In this document: positions 1 to 11,804 of the stretch, piece after piece
Position numbering within the stretch: position 1 is the first letter of the stretch
Layout of the letters: each line of letters starts with the position of its first letter
Assembly (NCBI RefSeq): GCF_033958435.1
Contig: NC_134144.1
Span: forward strand, 13,014,010-13,078,009
Source: Carettochelys insculpta
Lineage: Eukaryota; Chordata; Testudines; Carettochelyidae
Direction of reading: 5' to 3'
DNA: 64,000 nt
The notes under the pieces: generated by a model
Databases searched by the model: none
The model's input: the letters and a program-made list of their open reading frames with translations, nothing else
What the model was told of the DNA's origin: nothing
Made by a program: the position numbers and the translations under genes

Positions 1-107
1 GTCACTTCTGTTTCTAACACAACTTTCTTTTTCAGTTGGGGCAACCAGAACTTCATGCAGTAGTGAAAGTGTGTGTGTATCATTGATTTGTGGATTATGA
101 TGTGTGT

Positions 108-765
108 GTCATATTATCTATCCCCTTCTTAATGGTATCTAACTTTGTTGGCTTTTTTGACTGCTGCTGTATTTTGAGCAGACGTTCTCAGAGCACTGTT
201 CACAATGATTCCAAGATGTCTTTCTTGAGTGGTAACAGCTAATTTAAACCCATGACATAGTTGCAGTTATGTTCTCCAACGTGTATTACTGTGAACTACT
301 AACATTTGAATTTTATCCACCATTTTGGTGTCCAGTCACCCAGTATCGTGGGATCTCTTTGTAACTCTTCACAGTCAGCATTGGGCTTAACAATTTTGAC
401 TAATTTTGTGTCGTCTGCAAACTTTGCACCTCACTGTTTATCCCCTTTTTTTGGATAATTTATGAATAGGCTCAACAGCACTTGTCTGAGTACAGATCTT
501 TGGAGAACTCCATGGTTTACCACTTTCCATTGCGAAAACTGGCTATTTATTCCTACCCTTGGTTTCTATCTTTTAACTAGTTACTGTAGCATGAAAGGAC
601 CTTCCCTTTTATCCCATGACTGCTTACTTTGCTTAAGAGCCTTTGGTGTGGGATGTTGTCAAAGAATTTCTGAAAGCTCCAGGCCTAACTGGATCACCCT
701 TTTCTACATATTTTTTGACACTGTCAAAGAGTTTTAATAAATTGTTGTGGCATGATTTCCCTTTA
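108..765 (-). mobile_element. CR1 LINE fragment, reverse transcriptase 3' part
   Basis: On the minus strand this reads as the C-terminal half of a CR1 ORF2, with an FDNIPHQRLL-like stretch followed by NWLKDRNQG, both known from CR1 reverse transcriptases. Stops and frame changes show it is dead. It aligns by eye with the second CR1 copy near 31.97-32.85 kb, which shares most of its phrases in the same order. The element is 5' truncated and its 3' untranslated end is not seen. Confidence 0.8.
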
Positions 766-796
766 CAAAAGTTTGTGTTGCCTCTTCACCTAATAT

Positions 797-895
797 GTCC
801 CCAGAGCTGAAGAAAAGAGCTCTGTGTAGCTCAAAAGCTTATACATTCCACCGACAAAAATTAGTCTAATCAAAGATACTCCCTCATCTGCCTTG
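797..895 (+). mobile_element. Penelope-like element tail fragment
   Basis: The stretch GAGCTCTGTGTAGCTC with AAAGCTTATAC after it matches the tail of the PLE family seen at 57.7-58.4 kb on the other strand. It carries a CTGAAGA-stem-AAAAGC layout resembling a degraded hammerhead core. It lies directly after the CR1 fragment. Assignment is from recognition of the tail only. Confidence 0.5.
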
Positions 896-2211
896 AAACT
901 GTGTGTGAGAGCAACAATTTTGATTAACCGGCATTTTCAGACATCCAAAAGTTTTGCTGGAAAATTCTCAACATGCTCTAGTTAGAGTCCTGTCTGGTAC
1001 AAATTAGTCCTTTTAGCAGAATACTCTAAATTGACCAGAGGGAGTGTTACTTAGCAAATGTGGCAGCTAGTACTATAGTAACTGACAGCTAGCGAGCTAT
1101 GGAGAGTAAATGAATTACCTGGCTCGGTACTGTCAATGGGAATTTTGTCACTGACTTCAATGAGGCCAGGATTTCCACTGGAGCTGAGTGTCCAAGATTA
1201 GAGGAAATTGCATCCAGGTGAATTATCTGAGCATGAAACATTAAGACGTGAGCTTTCTCAACTGTGTCTTGTTGCAGTTCCAATAGCAACATGAAATGAA
1301 GGGTAGTGGTAAATAATTCCTGGAGAGGGAAATCACTTAAATCTTTTCTGACTAATAAATGACCACATGCTTTCTCCCTGAAAATAATTGCCATTGTTGT
1401 ACCAAGTCAGAAAATAAGCTATCTGATGAGAAAATAAATGTTTAAATATTGACATTGTCCTTTTTATCTGAATTGGGGATTATGTTGTTTAACTAACTTA
1501 TATGTTTTGAATGGAAATATTGTGGTCCTTGGAGTATGGACAAAGATGACCATACTTAAACAGAAAGGAAGAAAATCTGTTTAATAAGGATTCTGCAAAC
1601 ACACATGGTGGAAAGAATATTTAGTGCAAATTTTTGCCTGTGGAATATAAGGGTAGAGGCTCTGGAGAATGAAAAATGAGACTGCACATAATTATTTAGT
1701 GTGGAGCTTGAAGACACATATTCTGGGCTGAAAAAAAAAGAGAGAAACAGCATAACAAGCATTAATCCTCTCTCACAGAATTGAGAGTATGTGCACTTTA
1801 AGAAATCATGATAGTGGAAAGGGAAATTTGTACATATGCCAATTTTATTGTGAGTCTTGCAACATTAGGTGGGTTTCTTAGACATGTACCTCATAGTTAA
1901 TCTCCCTCTCTTTTTCATATTTAAAAAGTGGGGAAGGAGCTACCTTTCTCTCCCTCGCAGTTATGGGAGAGAATCTTGAAAACATGATCTGTAATGGCAC
2001 CAAAGACAAAAAGGAAATAAAATAAACTTATATTCATTATTTTTAACACCACATGATTATTAAATGAATCTCAGGATTTTGGTGGCCTGACTCATGACTT
2101 TTTAATCACTTGGAGTTGACATCACTCATGGCCCTTTGTTTTCCATATTTATTGGATTTACCTGTCTTGATGACGATGATCACTCATTGCTGAATATGAT
2201 CATCTTCCATA
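896..2211. other. No recognisable feature
   Basis: AT-rich sequence with only short open frames and no repeat I can name. Short ORFs here have no recognisable domain, signal peptide or exon-like borders. Confidence 0.5.
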
Positions 2212-3470
2212 CTAGTTGTAGATTCTCAGGTGACTGATAAGCCCTGTCCTTGAACCCCAGGTTCTATAACAGCGAGGCCAGATATATCCCGGTACAGCAG
2301 GAGGCTGTTGACCATGACTGAAAGTCAGTCTCTCCTTTCTCCAGCACCTCTTGTCCTCCTCAGCTTCTCGGTGGGCAAGTTCAAAATGCAGGGGACCATC
2401 GTATATTGCTTCTTTCCATTTTGAGTGATCCTGGGCGAGTGTCTCCAAAGCGTCAATGTCAATATTGCACGACTTTAAGTTGTTCTTCAGGAAGTGCTCA
2501 TAATGCTTCCATTGCCCTCCTATGTTATGGCAGCCTTCTTTCAGCTGAGAGAACAAAACTTGTTTTGGGAGGCGATGGTGTGGCATCCGCACAATGTGAC
2601 CAATCCAGTAGAGTTGCTGAAGGATGATCATTGACTTAAGACTGGTGGTCTCTGCCTCTTCCAGGACTCTAATATTGGTGCATCTATCCTCCCATTTGGT
2701 CCTCAAGATCTTGCAGAGACAGTGTTGGTGATACCTCTCCAGGAAGTTCAGGTGATGTATATAGGTTGTCCAGGTTTCAGACCCATAAAACAATGTTGGG
2801 AGAATAATGACTTGATAACCAAGAAGCTTGGTGTCTGTTTGAATGTCATGATCTTCAAAAAACCTGTGCCATAAACAAGCAAAGGCTGCACTGGCACAGC
2901 TCAAATTTCTACATCAATATCTGACTTGGATTAGAGATGACTTCCATGGTAGAGGAAATGATTGATATTTTTCATTACTTCTTCATTGATTTTAATAGAT
3001 GGAATGCATGGTACCTCATTTGGAGAGGGCTGATGGAGCACTTTGGTCTTCTTCATGTTGAGTGTGAAACCAAGATGGGTAAGATTTGGCAAACACATTC
3101 AGGATACTTTGAAGACCTTTCGCAGAGTGGGCAAAAATTGCATTGTCATCAGCATAGTGAAAATCCATGATAGATGTGGTGGAAATCCAACTCTTAGCTT
3201 TCAGCCTGCTAAGCCTGAACAGCTTCCCATTCATTCTATAAATAATTTCAGTGCCAGCTGGGAGCTTCCCAGTAATTATGTAAAGAATGACTACAATAAA
3301 AACCACATATGTGGTTGGGGTGATAATGCAGCTGTTTGACTCCTGTTTGTAATTTGAAAAATTCACTCTGGGAGCCAGTACTGTTCAGAACAGCACTTTC
3401 ATTTTGTTGTGAAGGAACGTTACCTCTCTTACTCCACCACTCTGCAGAGGGAATGGATGGGGACATGCTG
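2212..3470 (-). mobile_element. Decayed non-LTR retrotransposon ORF2 (RT and C-terminal domain)
   Basis: The minus strand encodes two linked pieces of one retrotransposon protein. From about 3470 down to 3016 comes the reverse transcriptase: a TGVKQ motif near 3320, then RLKAK, then the catalytic YADD box at 3145-3156. From 2904 to 2212 an open frame of 230 codons continues with the family's conserved C-terminus: YGSETWT, a long helical stretch (WIGHIVRMPHHRLPKQ), a lysine/arginine-rich segment and a final GLISHLR, which in intact relatives forms part of a Cys/His finger. The two pieces are in different frames, and the first cysteine pair of the finger is damaged, so the element is dead. The endonuclease half is missing (5' truncation). 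The clade (RTE-like or a relative) cannot be settled without a search. The 230-codon frame is the longest in the window, but it is transposon sequence, not a host gene. Confidence 0.85.
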
Positions 3471-3760
3471 AAAGGGTCAGAATTATGATAGGCATGAAAT
3501 GCTGCACCCCAGGAGTACTGGCCACCTGATGGACAGTGGTGGTCCTTCAGTGCCTCCCTTATGTGCTTCCTCTAAGCAGTGGGGGGAGCAAGGCAGGCAG
3601 AGTGTTCCATCTCAACAGCCAAGACCACCCATTCCAGTGACTACCACGCTCCCACCCTCCCCAGCCTATTTTCCACCCATTTTTTGAATTTTGGAATAAA
3701 CAGCAAAAAATTCCTGGAAAATTAATAAAGAAGAAAACAAAGGGTTAACAGTTGCAAGTT
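3471..3760. other. No recognisable feature
   Basis: Short stretch between the retrotransposon and a dispersed repeat; C-rich in the middle, with no element boundaries seen. Confidence 0.4.
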
Positions 3761-3764
3761 AGCG

Positions 3765-4060
3765 ATACTGTAGTTCTAGACAGCGTAGGTAGCAATGCTT
3801 CCAGTTCATGTCTTTTAATGCCCAGTGTCAGGCAGCCGCATTTTCACTTGCTTATAACTTTGCCAAACTTAAATTGTTTGGGATTAAATTTTCCACCCTG
3901 GGTCTCTGCCTCAAGCTGAGTGTGTGGTTCTGTTTTTGGTTTAATTGCTTTGAAAGGTTCAGCCGTCTCCAAAAATGAGGTTAGGGAAAAATATATCCTT
4001 GCCCATGTTAAAAATAAAATTAGAAAAAAATTCTTTAAGCCAGTGAGTTGGGATGTTCTA
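3765..4060 (+). repeat. Dispersed repeat, type unknown (copy 1)
   Basis: Shares the order of phrases CTTATAACTTT, then a purine/pyrimidine-mixed segment, then TCTCTGCCTCA with sequence near 51.9 kb in the same orientation. I take both as copies of one old interspersed repeat. No terminal repeats or coding capacity are visible. Confidence 0.45.
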
Positions 4061-5600
4061 GCATCTCCATGCTTTACAGCAGGGTCTTGGAATTCATCAG
4101 GATTGCTTTTGTGTCAGAGATGTGCCTCTCACTCTGCCTATGAAACGTGTTCCCATTAAGCTAAGTTATAAGCCTTTTTAGAAAGAGCTTTGTTTTCATG
4201 GTCCGCATAGTTCAGTGAACCTTCTAAAGGCGAGTGTTTGGGGTTTGGGGCAGGGAAGTATGTAATAAATGCCGTTTTCTGCTGTTTGAATATGTCACTT
4301 ACCATGTTCTCTCTGGCGTTTTTGTTAGGTAATTGCTCTCATAGGAGGGTACTGCAGTAACTCTGCTCTCCCAGCCCGCACAAGATTTTGTAAAATGAAC
4401 AATAAGCCTCTCCAGGATGTGCATGAGCAGGTTGCTTAGGAGGGCATTTTACTTCTTGTATCCTAACAGCTACCCCAAGCTCGACACCATGCCTACTGAC
4501 GTCCATAGGTGTCCTTCCCCTGGGGCTTATTTCCCTTCAGTCAAATGATGCACGTTTTATTGTGGCTTATTGCTACGGTTTAAAAAATGGAGTGCAAAAC
4601 TTTTGGTTGATGGACTTCTAGGGCATCTAAGCTTGCTTGTGACTGGGTATCTGGCCCAGGTTATATAACAGCCTCATTTGGTAGCCTCCACCTTTGTCCT
4701 ATACCGTAAAGAGTAATTGGCTCTAAAACGAATTTGCAAAGCGTGGAGATTATCAAAGAAATACCAGATGCTTAGAGAAGCACCATTCTGAAGCATGGTT
4801 TAAAAGTCAGTGCAGAGGGGGCTGTAAAGGTACATTAACTAACAAGTTAAAAGTCTTATTAGCTCGTTATAAACATATCATGGTTAATACTGTTTGCATC
4901 CATAGTTAGTGCAACTATAAAATGTGTCACACCTCGTATGGGCTTCTTCAAGGGCCTACTCTCCAGCATTTTTTGGGGTACAGCAGTTCTTAAAATAAAA
5001 AAGCCCTGTCTGTAACAAACTGAGCAAACTGAAAAAAAAGGCTGTTGCCTACACAGGTCTCGAGATGTGCTTGGCATTCACTTTCTGTATATGTATTTCT
5101 AGCAAGATTAAAATTATAGTTTACAGACAGCCCTATCCATACTACAAAGATGATCAAATTCAAAAATGGTTCTGAAACATGAGCATGGTCCTGACTATGT
5201 CTCTCTTGACTTGGGCTTAAGCTCTTTTCCCTGCCACCTTTATAAAACCAGATTTTTGTTTTTTCATCCCACACTGCCCAAAGGAAGGCTGGCTGGGTTC
5301 TGTGCTCAGACAGAGGAAGAAACATGTTTTCCAGTTGTGTTTGTCACTTCTGTTGTTAGGCATGATAAAGTAAGTTGCTTAGAATAGGGTCTTAGTCTTT
5401 TTTTCTGAACTCTCTTTACTTAGTATGTTTAAATAGGTTCCTTGACATGGTCAGAAAACATCTCTGTGGGTTATTTTGGATTAAGGTTAATTTTGTATCT
5501 GACAAAGCGTACGCAGACAATATCAGAGGCTCAGTTCATCCCTGAGTATAGAGAACAGTCACAGGAGGAGGTGCCAGGAGAGGAAGTACTACGAATGGTT
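4061..5600. other. No recognisable feature
   Basis: Unique-looking sequence. The open frames overlap each other on both strands and show no domain. No RNA gene or clear transposon end was found. Confidence 0.5.
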
Positions 5601-5639
5601 CCCTCACAGAAATCCTGTCGCATCCTCCTGTTTGCACCT

Positions 5640-5890
5640 GGAGGCTGTACTGTCTTTTCAGGGGATCTGTATGGGCAGAGCACTCATGGATACAAAACTG
5701 GTGTCCGCATCTGCAGAAATGATCCATAGCTCATGCACGGATGTGGATACTCTTGCATATTAAGTGGACAGCCACAAATTTGCATTGTTCTAGATCCAAA
5801 ATCTGTGTCCGCAAAAATGAGCCATGTATACCCACATCCATATCCATGGGTGCAGGTACCCATGGATATCCCTGGACTTACAGGGCTCTT
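5640..5890 (+). repeat. GGATAT/ATCCAT-rich interspersed repeat
   Basis: Dense in half-sites GGATAT, ATCCAT and ATGGAT, including the palindrome-like pair CCATGGGTGCAGGTACCCATGG near 5847-5868. It resembles a reptile repeat built from such words, but I cannot name it. Confidence 0.5.
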
Positions 5891-6214
5891 ATCTATAGGA
5901 CCAGAGAAGGAATGATGTGCACTCAGCTGCCTGCTCAGGCCTGAGCCCCACCTCTGTGGAGAGTCCTACCCCGTATACAGAGGGAATGGGGAGAGGTGCC
6001 ATGGAGGTTGGTCTCCCTTCCATATGGGAGGACAGATCCGTGTGCAACTGGCTCTTCTCCTAAACAGAACCAAAGGGCATATCATCTGGGTGCTGATCAG
6101 GTACAATAGTATATGCTGTTGTTGGTTACAGAGTTTTGTCTGAAGTTAGCAATGGTCAGAAAACTATCTTTTGAAAGACGAAAGCCTGTTGTTCTACATA
6201 TCTTAACACATGCA
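5891..6214. other. No recognisable feature
   Basis: Spacer of about 320 bases between the GGATAT-rich repeat and the foldback element; nothing identified. Confidence 0.4.
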
Positions 6215-6627
6215 GGCTATGTCTACACTGGCATTCCTCTTTCAAAAGAGGCATGCAAATGAGGGAATTGAAAATGCAAATGAGGTGCAGATTTACATAT
6301 CTGGTGCCTCATTTGCATATGCTTCTTTTGAAAGGCCTTCTTTCAAAATAAGAAAAGCAGTGTGGACGGGGCTCTTTCGAAAGTAAACTCCATCTTCGAA
6401 AGAACCCTTCTTCCTGAAATAAAATAGGAAGAAGGGTTTTTTTGAAGATGGGGTTTACTTCTGAAAGAGTCCCACCTATACTGCTTACTTGCTTTCGAAA
6501 GAAGCTCTTTTGAAAAGAAAATATGCAAATGAGGTGCCAGATATGTAAATCAGTGTCTCATTTGCATTTTCAATTTCCTTCATTTGCATGCCTCTTTCAA
6601 AAGAAGAATGCAAGTGTAGACACAGCT
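6215..6627. mobile_element. Foldback MITE, family A (octamer-rich), copy 1
   Basis: A 413-bp non-coding element whose two halves are inverted copies of each other. The left end reads GGCTATGTCTACACTGGC and the right end is its decayed complement (GTGTAGACACAGCT). The body alternates ATGCAAAT octamers (six copies: 6253, 6274, 6311, 6523, 6560, 6582) with TTTCGAAAG-type words. Flanking 3-bp duplication is not clear here (GCA against ATA). No transposase is encoded, so it would depend on one supplied elsewhere. Confidence 0.85.
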
Positions 6628-6861
6628 ATAAAGTTTGCAGGTTAAAGCAATCAGATGGCAAGTTCACCCTAAGATCTGAAAGTTAAGATGGGCACGCCTT
6701 CCTTTCTTTCATCATCAGCCACCACTAAGATTATGGAATCTAATTTCAAAGTGCAGCTGTGCTCCACTCTAGAGAGACTGCATTAAAATAGCATCTTTGT
6801 AATCAACTGTCCAAGCTCCTGTGTATTGTCGGAGGTTAAGCCAGTGATGAAGCCTGTGTGA

Positions 6862-7090
6862 GACATAGACTTTAAGGCCGTAAGGGACCATTGTGATTAT
6901 CTAATCTGGAGCCTACCTTTGGTCAGAGACTGTCGCTCTGCCACTCCCACAATAGACCCATAGCTGCTGAGGTTACTGACGACCTCAAACCATGATTTAA
7001 AGAGTCTGTTACACAGAATCTAGCATTTAGTGCAAACCAGCAATTGACCTGTGCCCTATGCTGCTGATAAATCTGAAAAACCCTCAGGAA
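6862..7090 (-). mobile_element. CR1-like 3' end fragment
   Basis: The phrase AAGGGACCATTGTGATTATC with a following TCTAATCTGG-type run resembles the reversed 3' region of CR1 elements. Divergent, with borders uncertain. Confidence 0.5.
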
Positions 7091-7244
7091 TTCGCACTAT
7101 CTGGCCTGTGTTCTCCCATCATGACCCAAACCCTGCAGACCCGGCCTAGCTACGAAGCATGAGCTGGATTGTGTTCCTTCTGGTGTATCAACATAATGAT
7201 CTACTAGACTCCAACCTATTACATATGTCCAAAGCCACTGAAGA

Positions 7245-7724
7245 GAATGAAATCTCAGGGGCAATAATTTTTGACTGGGGACACTCCAAAATTTTGGTAA
7301 GTGGTCAAGGGCTGTAGTTGTCTATGGAGGAGGGGTGCGGAGTCTGAGATGGAAGTTGGGTTAGAATGGAACTCGGGCAGGGGATTGGGCTACAGGAGAG
7401 GGTGTGGGGTCTGACAGGGAGGTTGGTTGAAGGAGGGGTTTGTGACCTTGGGCTGGGGATACTGGGGTGCAGGATGTAGGAGCGGGTATGGGTTCAGGAG
7501 AGGATTCTGTCTTGAGGGAGGGGTGTAGAGAGGGAGCTGTGACCTGGGAAGGGGATGTGCAGAGGGTCTGAGTGTTGACCTGGTGCAGGGAATTGGGTTG
7601 TGGTGGGATGTGAGACTGCTCCCTGCCTGAGGGTTCTGGTGGGGGGCAGGCTGTGGGCCAAATTCAAAGGCTTGGTGGGCCACCTCTGGCCCATGGGACA
7701 TAGCTTGTCTGACCCTGGTATAAC
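7245..7724 (+). repeat. G-rich interspersed element, family K, copy 1
   Basis: Degenerate G-rich repeats (GGGTGCAGG, GGATTGGG types) lie between a left arm with CCAAAATTTTGGTAAGTGG and a right part reading GGCCAAATTCAAAGGC, then CTTGTCTGACCCTG. The left-arm phrase recurs in reverse at about 31.90-31.94 kb. The C-rich open frames on the minus strand are by-products of the composition. A hAT origin is plausible from the right end, but I could not find a matching left end. Confidence 0.55.
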
Positions 7725-9640
7725 TTCATTTCTAACTTAGAAGCTTTGTTACCAGTGTTGATGTGCCAGAGAATGAAAACCCAGCTCTCAGATGCCAGAA
7801 TGAGTTAGGCAGGTAGAAGAAGCATCTAGTTACTTATAAGCTTGCAGTTGTATTGACTTGACTCTGGGGAGCTGTCAATAACACACATTTGCTTTAACCA
7901 ATAAACTAGGTATCTGGTGCAAAGAAGGTGGAGGATAGAATAAGGTGGCTTTGTGTAGCCTTTGTTCTTTCCCTGACCTGGTCTGAGCAGGAGCCGCTTT
8001 GGCTTCTGACACTACTTAGGGCAGCTTGGGGCCAGCTGCCTGTAGCCCCTGGTAGAAACAGCTGGAGTGCATAGTGCTCTGGGAATGCCACTGAATTCTT
8101 GGGACAGTCGTGTAAAACTAGTGGGGTAAAACTAACTGTAAAACTAACTGTCTGCAGAATTCCCAGTTCATGGTCAGAATTCCCAATTCCCTTTGCTCTT
8201 GTGAAGCTGGAACAGAGGGGCCCTGGTGGTGATGAATTATATCATTACTGTAAAATACTGTGGTACTTTCAGTGCAAGGTAACGACTTCCCTCGGAAGCA
8301 GTAGCCGCTCTCAGCTTTGAAAAGATCAGAGATTAACGCAGCAGACTGTCCCGTGGGTTTTGGTCAAATGGCTTGGCCATTCTCTAAGGATGCAACCTCC
8401 AGGCTTCTGTCATAGCCTATCATTTAAACCTCCCCCTGCAACGTCTATTCACCTTATTGTGAATCATGCCTTCCTTGCAGCCACTCTCCAGCCATCGGCA
8501 CACCTTTTAGCTATTCTTTGGGAAACAAATCTTACTGCCTATTAGTTGTTTGGCACTAAACGTTCTGGGGTTCTTTTCTTCTGAGATGGCCTTTCCTTGA
8601 AGCTAACCATTTTCTATTCCCTCATGCTCATAACCTTGTCAGTTTTGCAGATTGTGTGAGGAGTCTGTCAGAAGAAGATTCACTCTGGCTGTCTGAGGCA
8701 CATAACACAATACCTGAACAGATTATGAATTAGCTACCGCCTCTTTTCAAGGCTCACTTTAAAAGGGAGAACATTGTTTTTATGGGGCGAATTCCACAGC
8801 AGTTTTGTAAACCCTTTTTAAACACAGTCCAGCATCCCTTTTTATAGACTTTCCATGATCTCACCTCTTCTAGAGTACAAGTGCACTTGCTGTGCAAACA
8901 TTAGCTGTTGTGGCTGAGTTGGCAGAAGTTTCATTGTCTCAGTGATAAGAATAACGCTGATCTGGGTCTGATTTTTATTTATCCAGTTTGTCTGAAGCTT
9001 TGGAGAGTCATGCATGCAATTTCTTCCTCTCATTTCCAGATAACGTGTCCTTACCTTTATCTGGAATGCAGCTAAACTGATCAGGAACACCTGCATCTTG
9101 TACAGACCCCACGAGGGACACACAGATAATTTCTCCGTCAGGGCCCATTATGAGGCTGCCTAGTGAAGTACCATTATAACACTCTGGAAAACATGAAGAT
9201 GAACATTGTTACTAATCCACGCCATCAGGAGATATACTGCATTGATGTTTATTGCACGAAAATATGCTCCTAAGTAGCTCTATGTATTCATCCACGTTAT
9301 CATGTCATAATTAAGGACAGCTGATGCAAAGAAAGCTTTTTTTTCGTTACAGGACAAGGTTGGAACACAAAATTCTGTAACAGCTTTTGAAAGCCACTCC
9401 CAAAGTTCAGGAATTTTTTTATTTGAGGCTTTGGGTCTATCCAGTATGACATTCAGGTCAGGTTTTGAGTTCTGAACCCCATTCCTCCAAAGCTTTGGGG
9501 CTCACGGATCCAGCAGTTTTGGTACAGTTTTCATATCCCTGAATATGACTCTTCTGAGCCTTGTCTGTCAAGAAAATTGCACTTTATTTGGCATTTTTCT
9601 TTCCCTCTCCTCACACTACTCCACAATCGCCATATGTGAG
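7725..9640. other. No recognisable feature
   Basis: Mixed-composition sequence with short, domain-free open frames and no identified repeat ends. A local duplication of GTAAAACTAACTG occurs near 8124-8150. Confidence 0.45.
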
Positions 9641-10120
9641 CAGTTCATCTCTGGGACCAGGTGGTCTAGTGGCTAGGCCCTCTGGGCAGGGCCTGTGGGG
9701 TGGGCCTTCAGCCCCACCCGAGAATCTATGGGTTAGGTTTGGGGCATGGTGCTGAGAATCTAGTTCCCGCTTTGGCAGGAGAGGGGTTCCCAGCGGGGAG
9801 GGGCTCCCCACTTCCTGCAGTGCCTGGGGGAGGGTCCTAGGCTGCGCCCTCTGGCGGCCACCTGGGTGGCAGTTGTGGCTTGGGGCCTGCTGCCTTTGAG
9901 CCAGCTCCTGCTTCTTGGCTGGTCAGCCCCCAGCTGGGCTGGCTTCCCTCCCTTTATACTCCTCCAGGCTTGACACTGGGTGCAGGTGAACCAGTGTGGG
10001 GCTGATTGGGCCAACAGGCCCTGTTTAACCCCTGCTCTGCCTGGCTTTGCTCTCACCCTCTTACACCATCTGCAAACGAAGTTACATGCTGGACTATGTG
10101 ATAAAGTGGCAACTTCAGGT
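9641..10120. other. GC-rich stretch, possibly SINE-headed repeat
   Basis: GC-rich block. The start (GGTGGTCTAGTGGCTAGG near 9659) looks like a tRNA A-box, so a SINE-derived repeat is possible. No B-box of good quality follows. No gene is supported. Confidence 0.3.
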
Positions 10121-11002
10121 GCTGACACTAACTGATCGCTGCGTTTGGCTGGCTGCTGTTACGTGGTATAGGAAGAGAACCGTGGATTTGTAAGAGCACA
10201 TGTTTAATAAGCATGGGACAAAATAACTCCCTGGTGTAAATGAGCACTATTCCTTTGACTTTAATTGAATTACACTTCCTTACAGTAGGTCTTTGGAGCT
10301 TTATTTCACCAATGGCTTCTCCCAGTGAATAACTGATTTTATGATTTGCAAGCATGCCTGTGTGCATGCCAGTGGTATCTTTTTCATCATAGGGTAGCTA
10401 ACTCCTTCCTGCTGAAAGTATTGCTTCTTCCCCTTTGTGAGGCCCTAAAATGCCATGTAATAAGCATGCTTTTTCAGTAGCATTTTATAAACACGAACTA
10501 ACTTTTCTAGAAACTTGCACACATTGACTATGAATCAATTCCTAGAATTCTCAGGCTTGCTGCCCACAGCATCTGGTTAGTTTCTCTTGAAATTCTGTGT
10601 CCCTCCATCATGTATGGTACAAACAGATAAACACAATTGCAGATTGCCTGGACAGTACAACCAGTGCTTAGTTCTGACTGTTACCTCTCAGCTCTTCTGG
10701 CAGAGCACCCCGCGTGATCCCTATCGGGAGAGCCTTAGAAGTGCTGCTGGTGATGCAGCTGCTACTGAAAGTTTTGATGTTTGTCTTGCTACTGTGGTTT
10801 CCTGGATCCTTTCTTCTGTTTAAAGGAGGCAGCAGATCGAATCCTGGGACTGCATTCTGGGTGAATAAATCACCATCTGAAAAAAAAATTAATGAACAAT
10901 ACTAAGGGGGTGCATAAAATAGTGAATTTCTCATGGGAAAAAAAGAAATCTGCTAGAGGGAGTGAATGCACAAAAAGGCCACAGTTAATCAGTGAGTCCT
11001 GA
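10121..11002. other. No recognisable feature
   Basis: No repeat ends, RNA gene or coding exon identified. Confidence 0.45.
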
Positions 11003-11130
11003 GCTACGTCTACACTGGAGAGTTCTGTCAACAAAACTGGGATTTTGTCGACAAAACTCACAGAGCATCTACACACAAAATACGTTTTGTTGACAGTCTG
11101 TCAACAAAACTTGGCACTTCCACCGACTGC
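11003..11130. mobile_element. Foldback MITE, family F (TGTCGACA word), truncated copy
   Basis: Starts with GCTACGTCTACACTGG and contains TTTTGTCGACAAAACT, then the shared block GCATCTACACACAAAATA (11065-11082), then further GTTGACAG words. The right half and right end are missing. Confidence 0.75.
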
Positions 11131-11341
11131 GTTCTGTCTCTCTGTGATGAGCCTCAGAGTATTGTTTGTCTCACTTGCTAAGTTACCCCATCTAATTAAT
11201 TTTCATCCTCACTGCCAAGGTGTATAAAGTGTAGTGGAAAACTGATGAGCAATTGTAACAAGCTGAAGAAAACGTTAATTGTTCCATCAACATATTGTTG
11301 CTATATAATGAGCTCTGCTACAGAACTAGAGTGATGAGTCT
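11131..11341. other. No recognisable feature
   Basis: Spacer between two foldback elements; nothing identified. Confidence 0.35.
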
Positions 11342-11744
11342 GGGTGTGTCTATGCAGCAAAGTTATTTTGGAACAATGACCACTATTCCAAAACAACTTT
11401 GCAAGCATGTACTCAATGCAACTACTATTTCAAATTGTTTCAATGACTTGTTTTGAATTTGGTGAAATATATTCTATAAGGAATAGTGCCCTGTTTCGAA
11501 ATAGATATTTTGAAATAGGAGCTGTGTAGACAGGGAATAGAGGCTATTTCAAAATAAGCTATAATGCATCCAAGGGCTCTAATACAAAATAGACTCTATT
11601 GTGTCTGGATGCACTATTTCGCAATAGCTGAGTGCTATTTCGATATGCATTTTGTGCATAGATGCACTATTTCAAAATAAGCTATGCCAGACAATCTCTT
11701 CCAGAATAGTATATGTCGAAATAACACTGCTGTGTAGACATAGC
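11342..11744. mobile_element. Foldback MITE, family E (TATTTCGAAATA word), copy 1
   Basis: Left end GGGTGTGTCTATGCAGCAAAG, right end CTGTGTAGACATAGC. The body is built from CTATTTCGAAATA-type words in both orientations and carries the shared block in reverse (TGCATTTTGTGCATAGATGC, 11646-11665). The flanking duplication is not clear. Non-coding. Confidence 0.85.
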
Positions 11745-11804
11745 TGATACCAGAGCTCAGCAGTTGCCTTTGAATAAAGACTCATTTCCCTATAGTGACT
11801 CTAT

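Noticed and set aside
9655..9700. tRNA gene from the GGTGGTCTAGTGGCTAGG stretch
   Set aside because: No cloverleaf can be followed and no good B box; at most a SINE relic.
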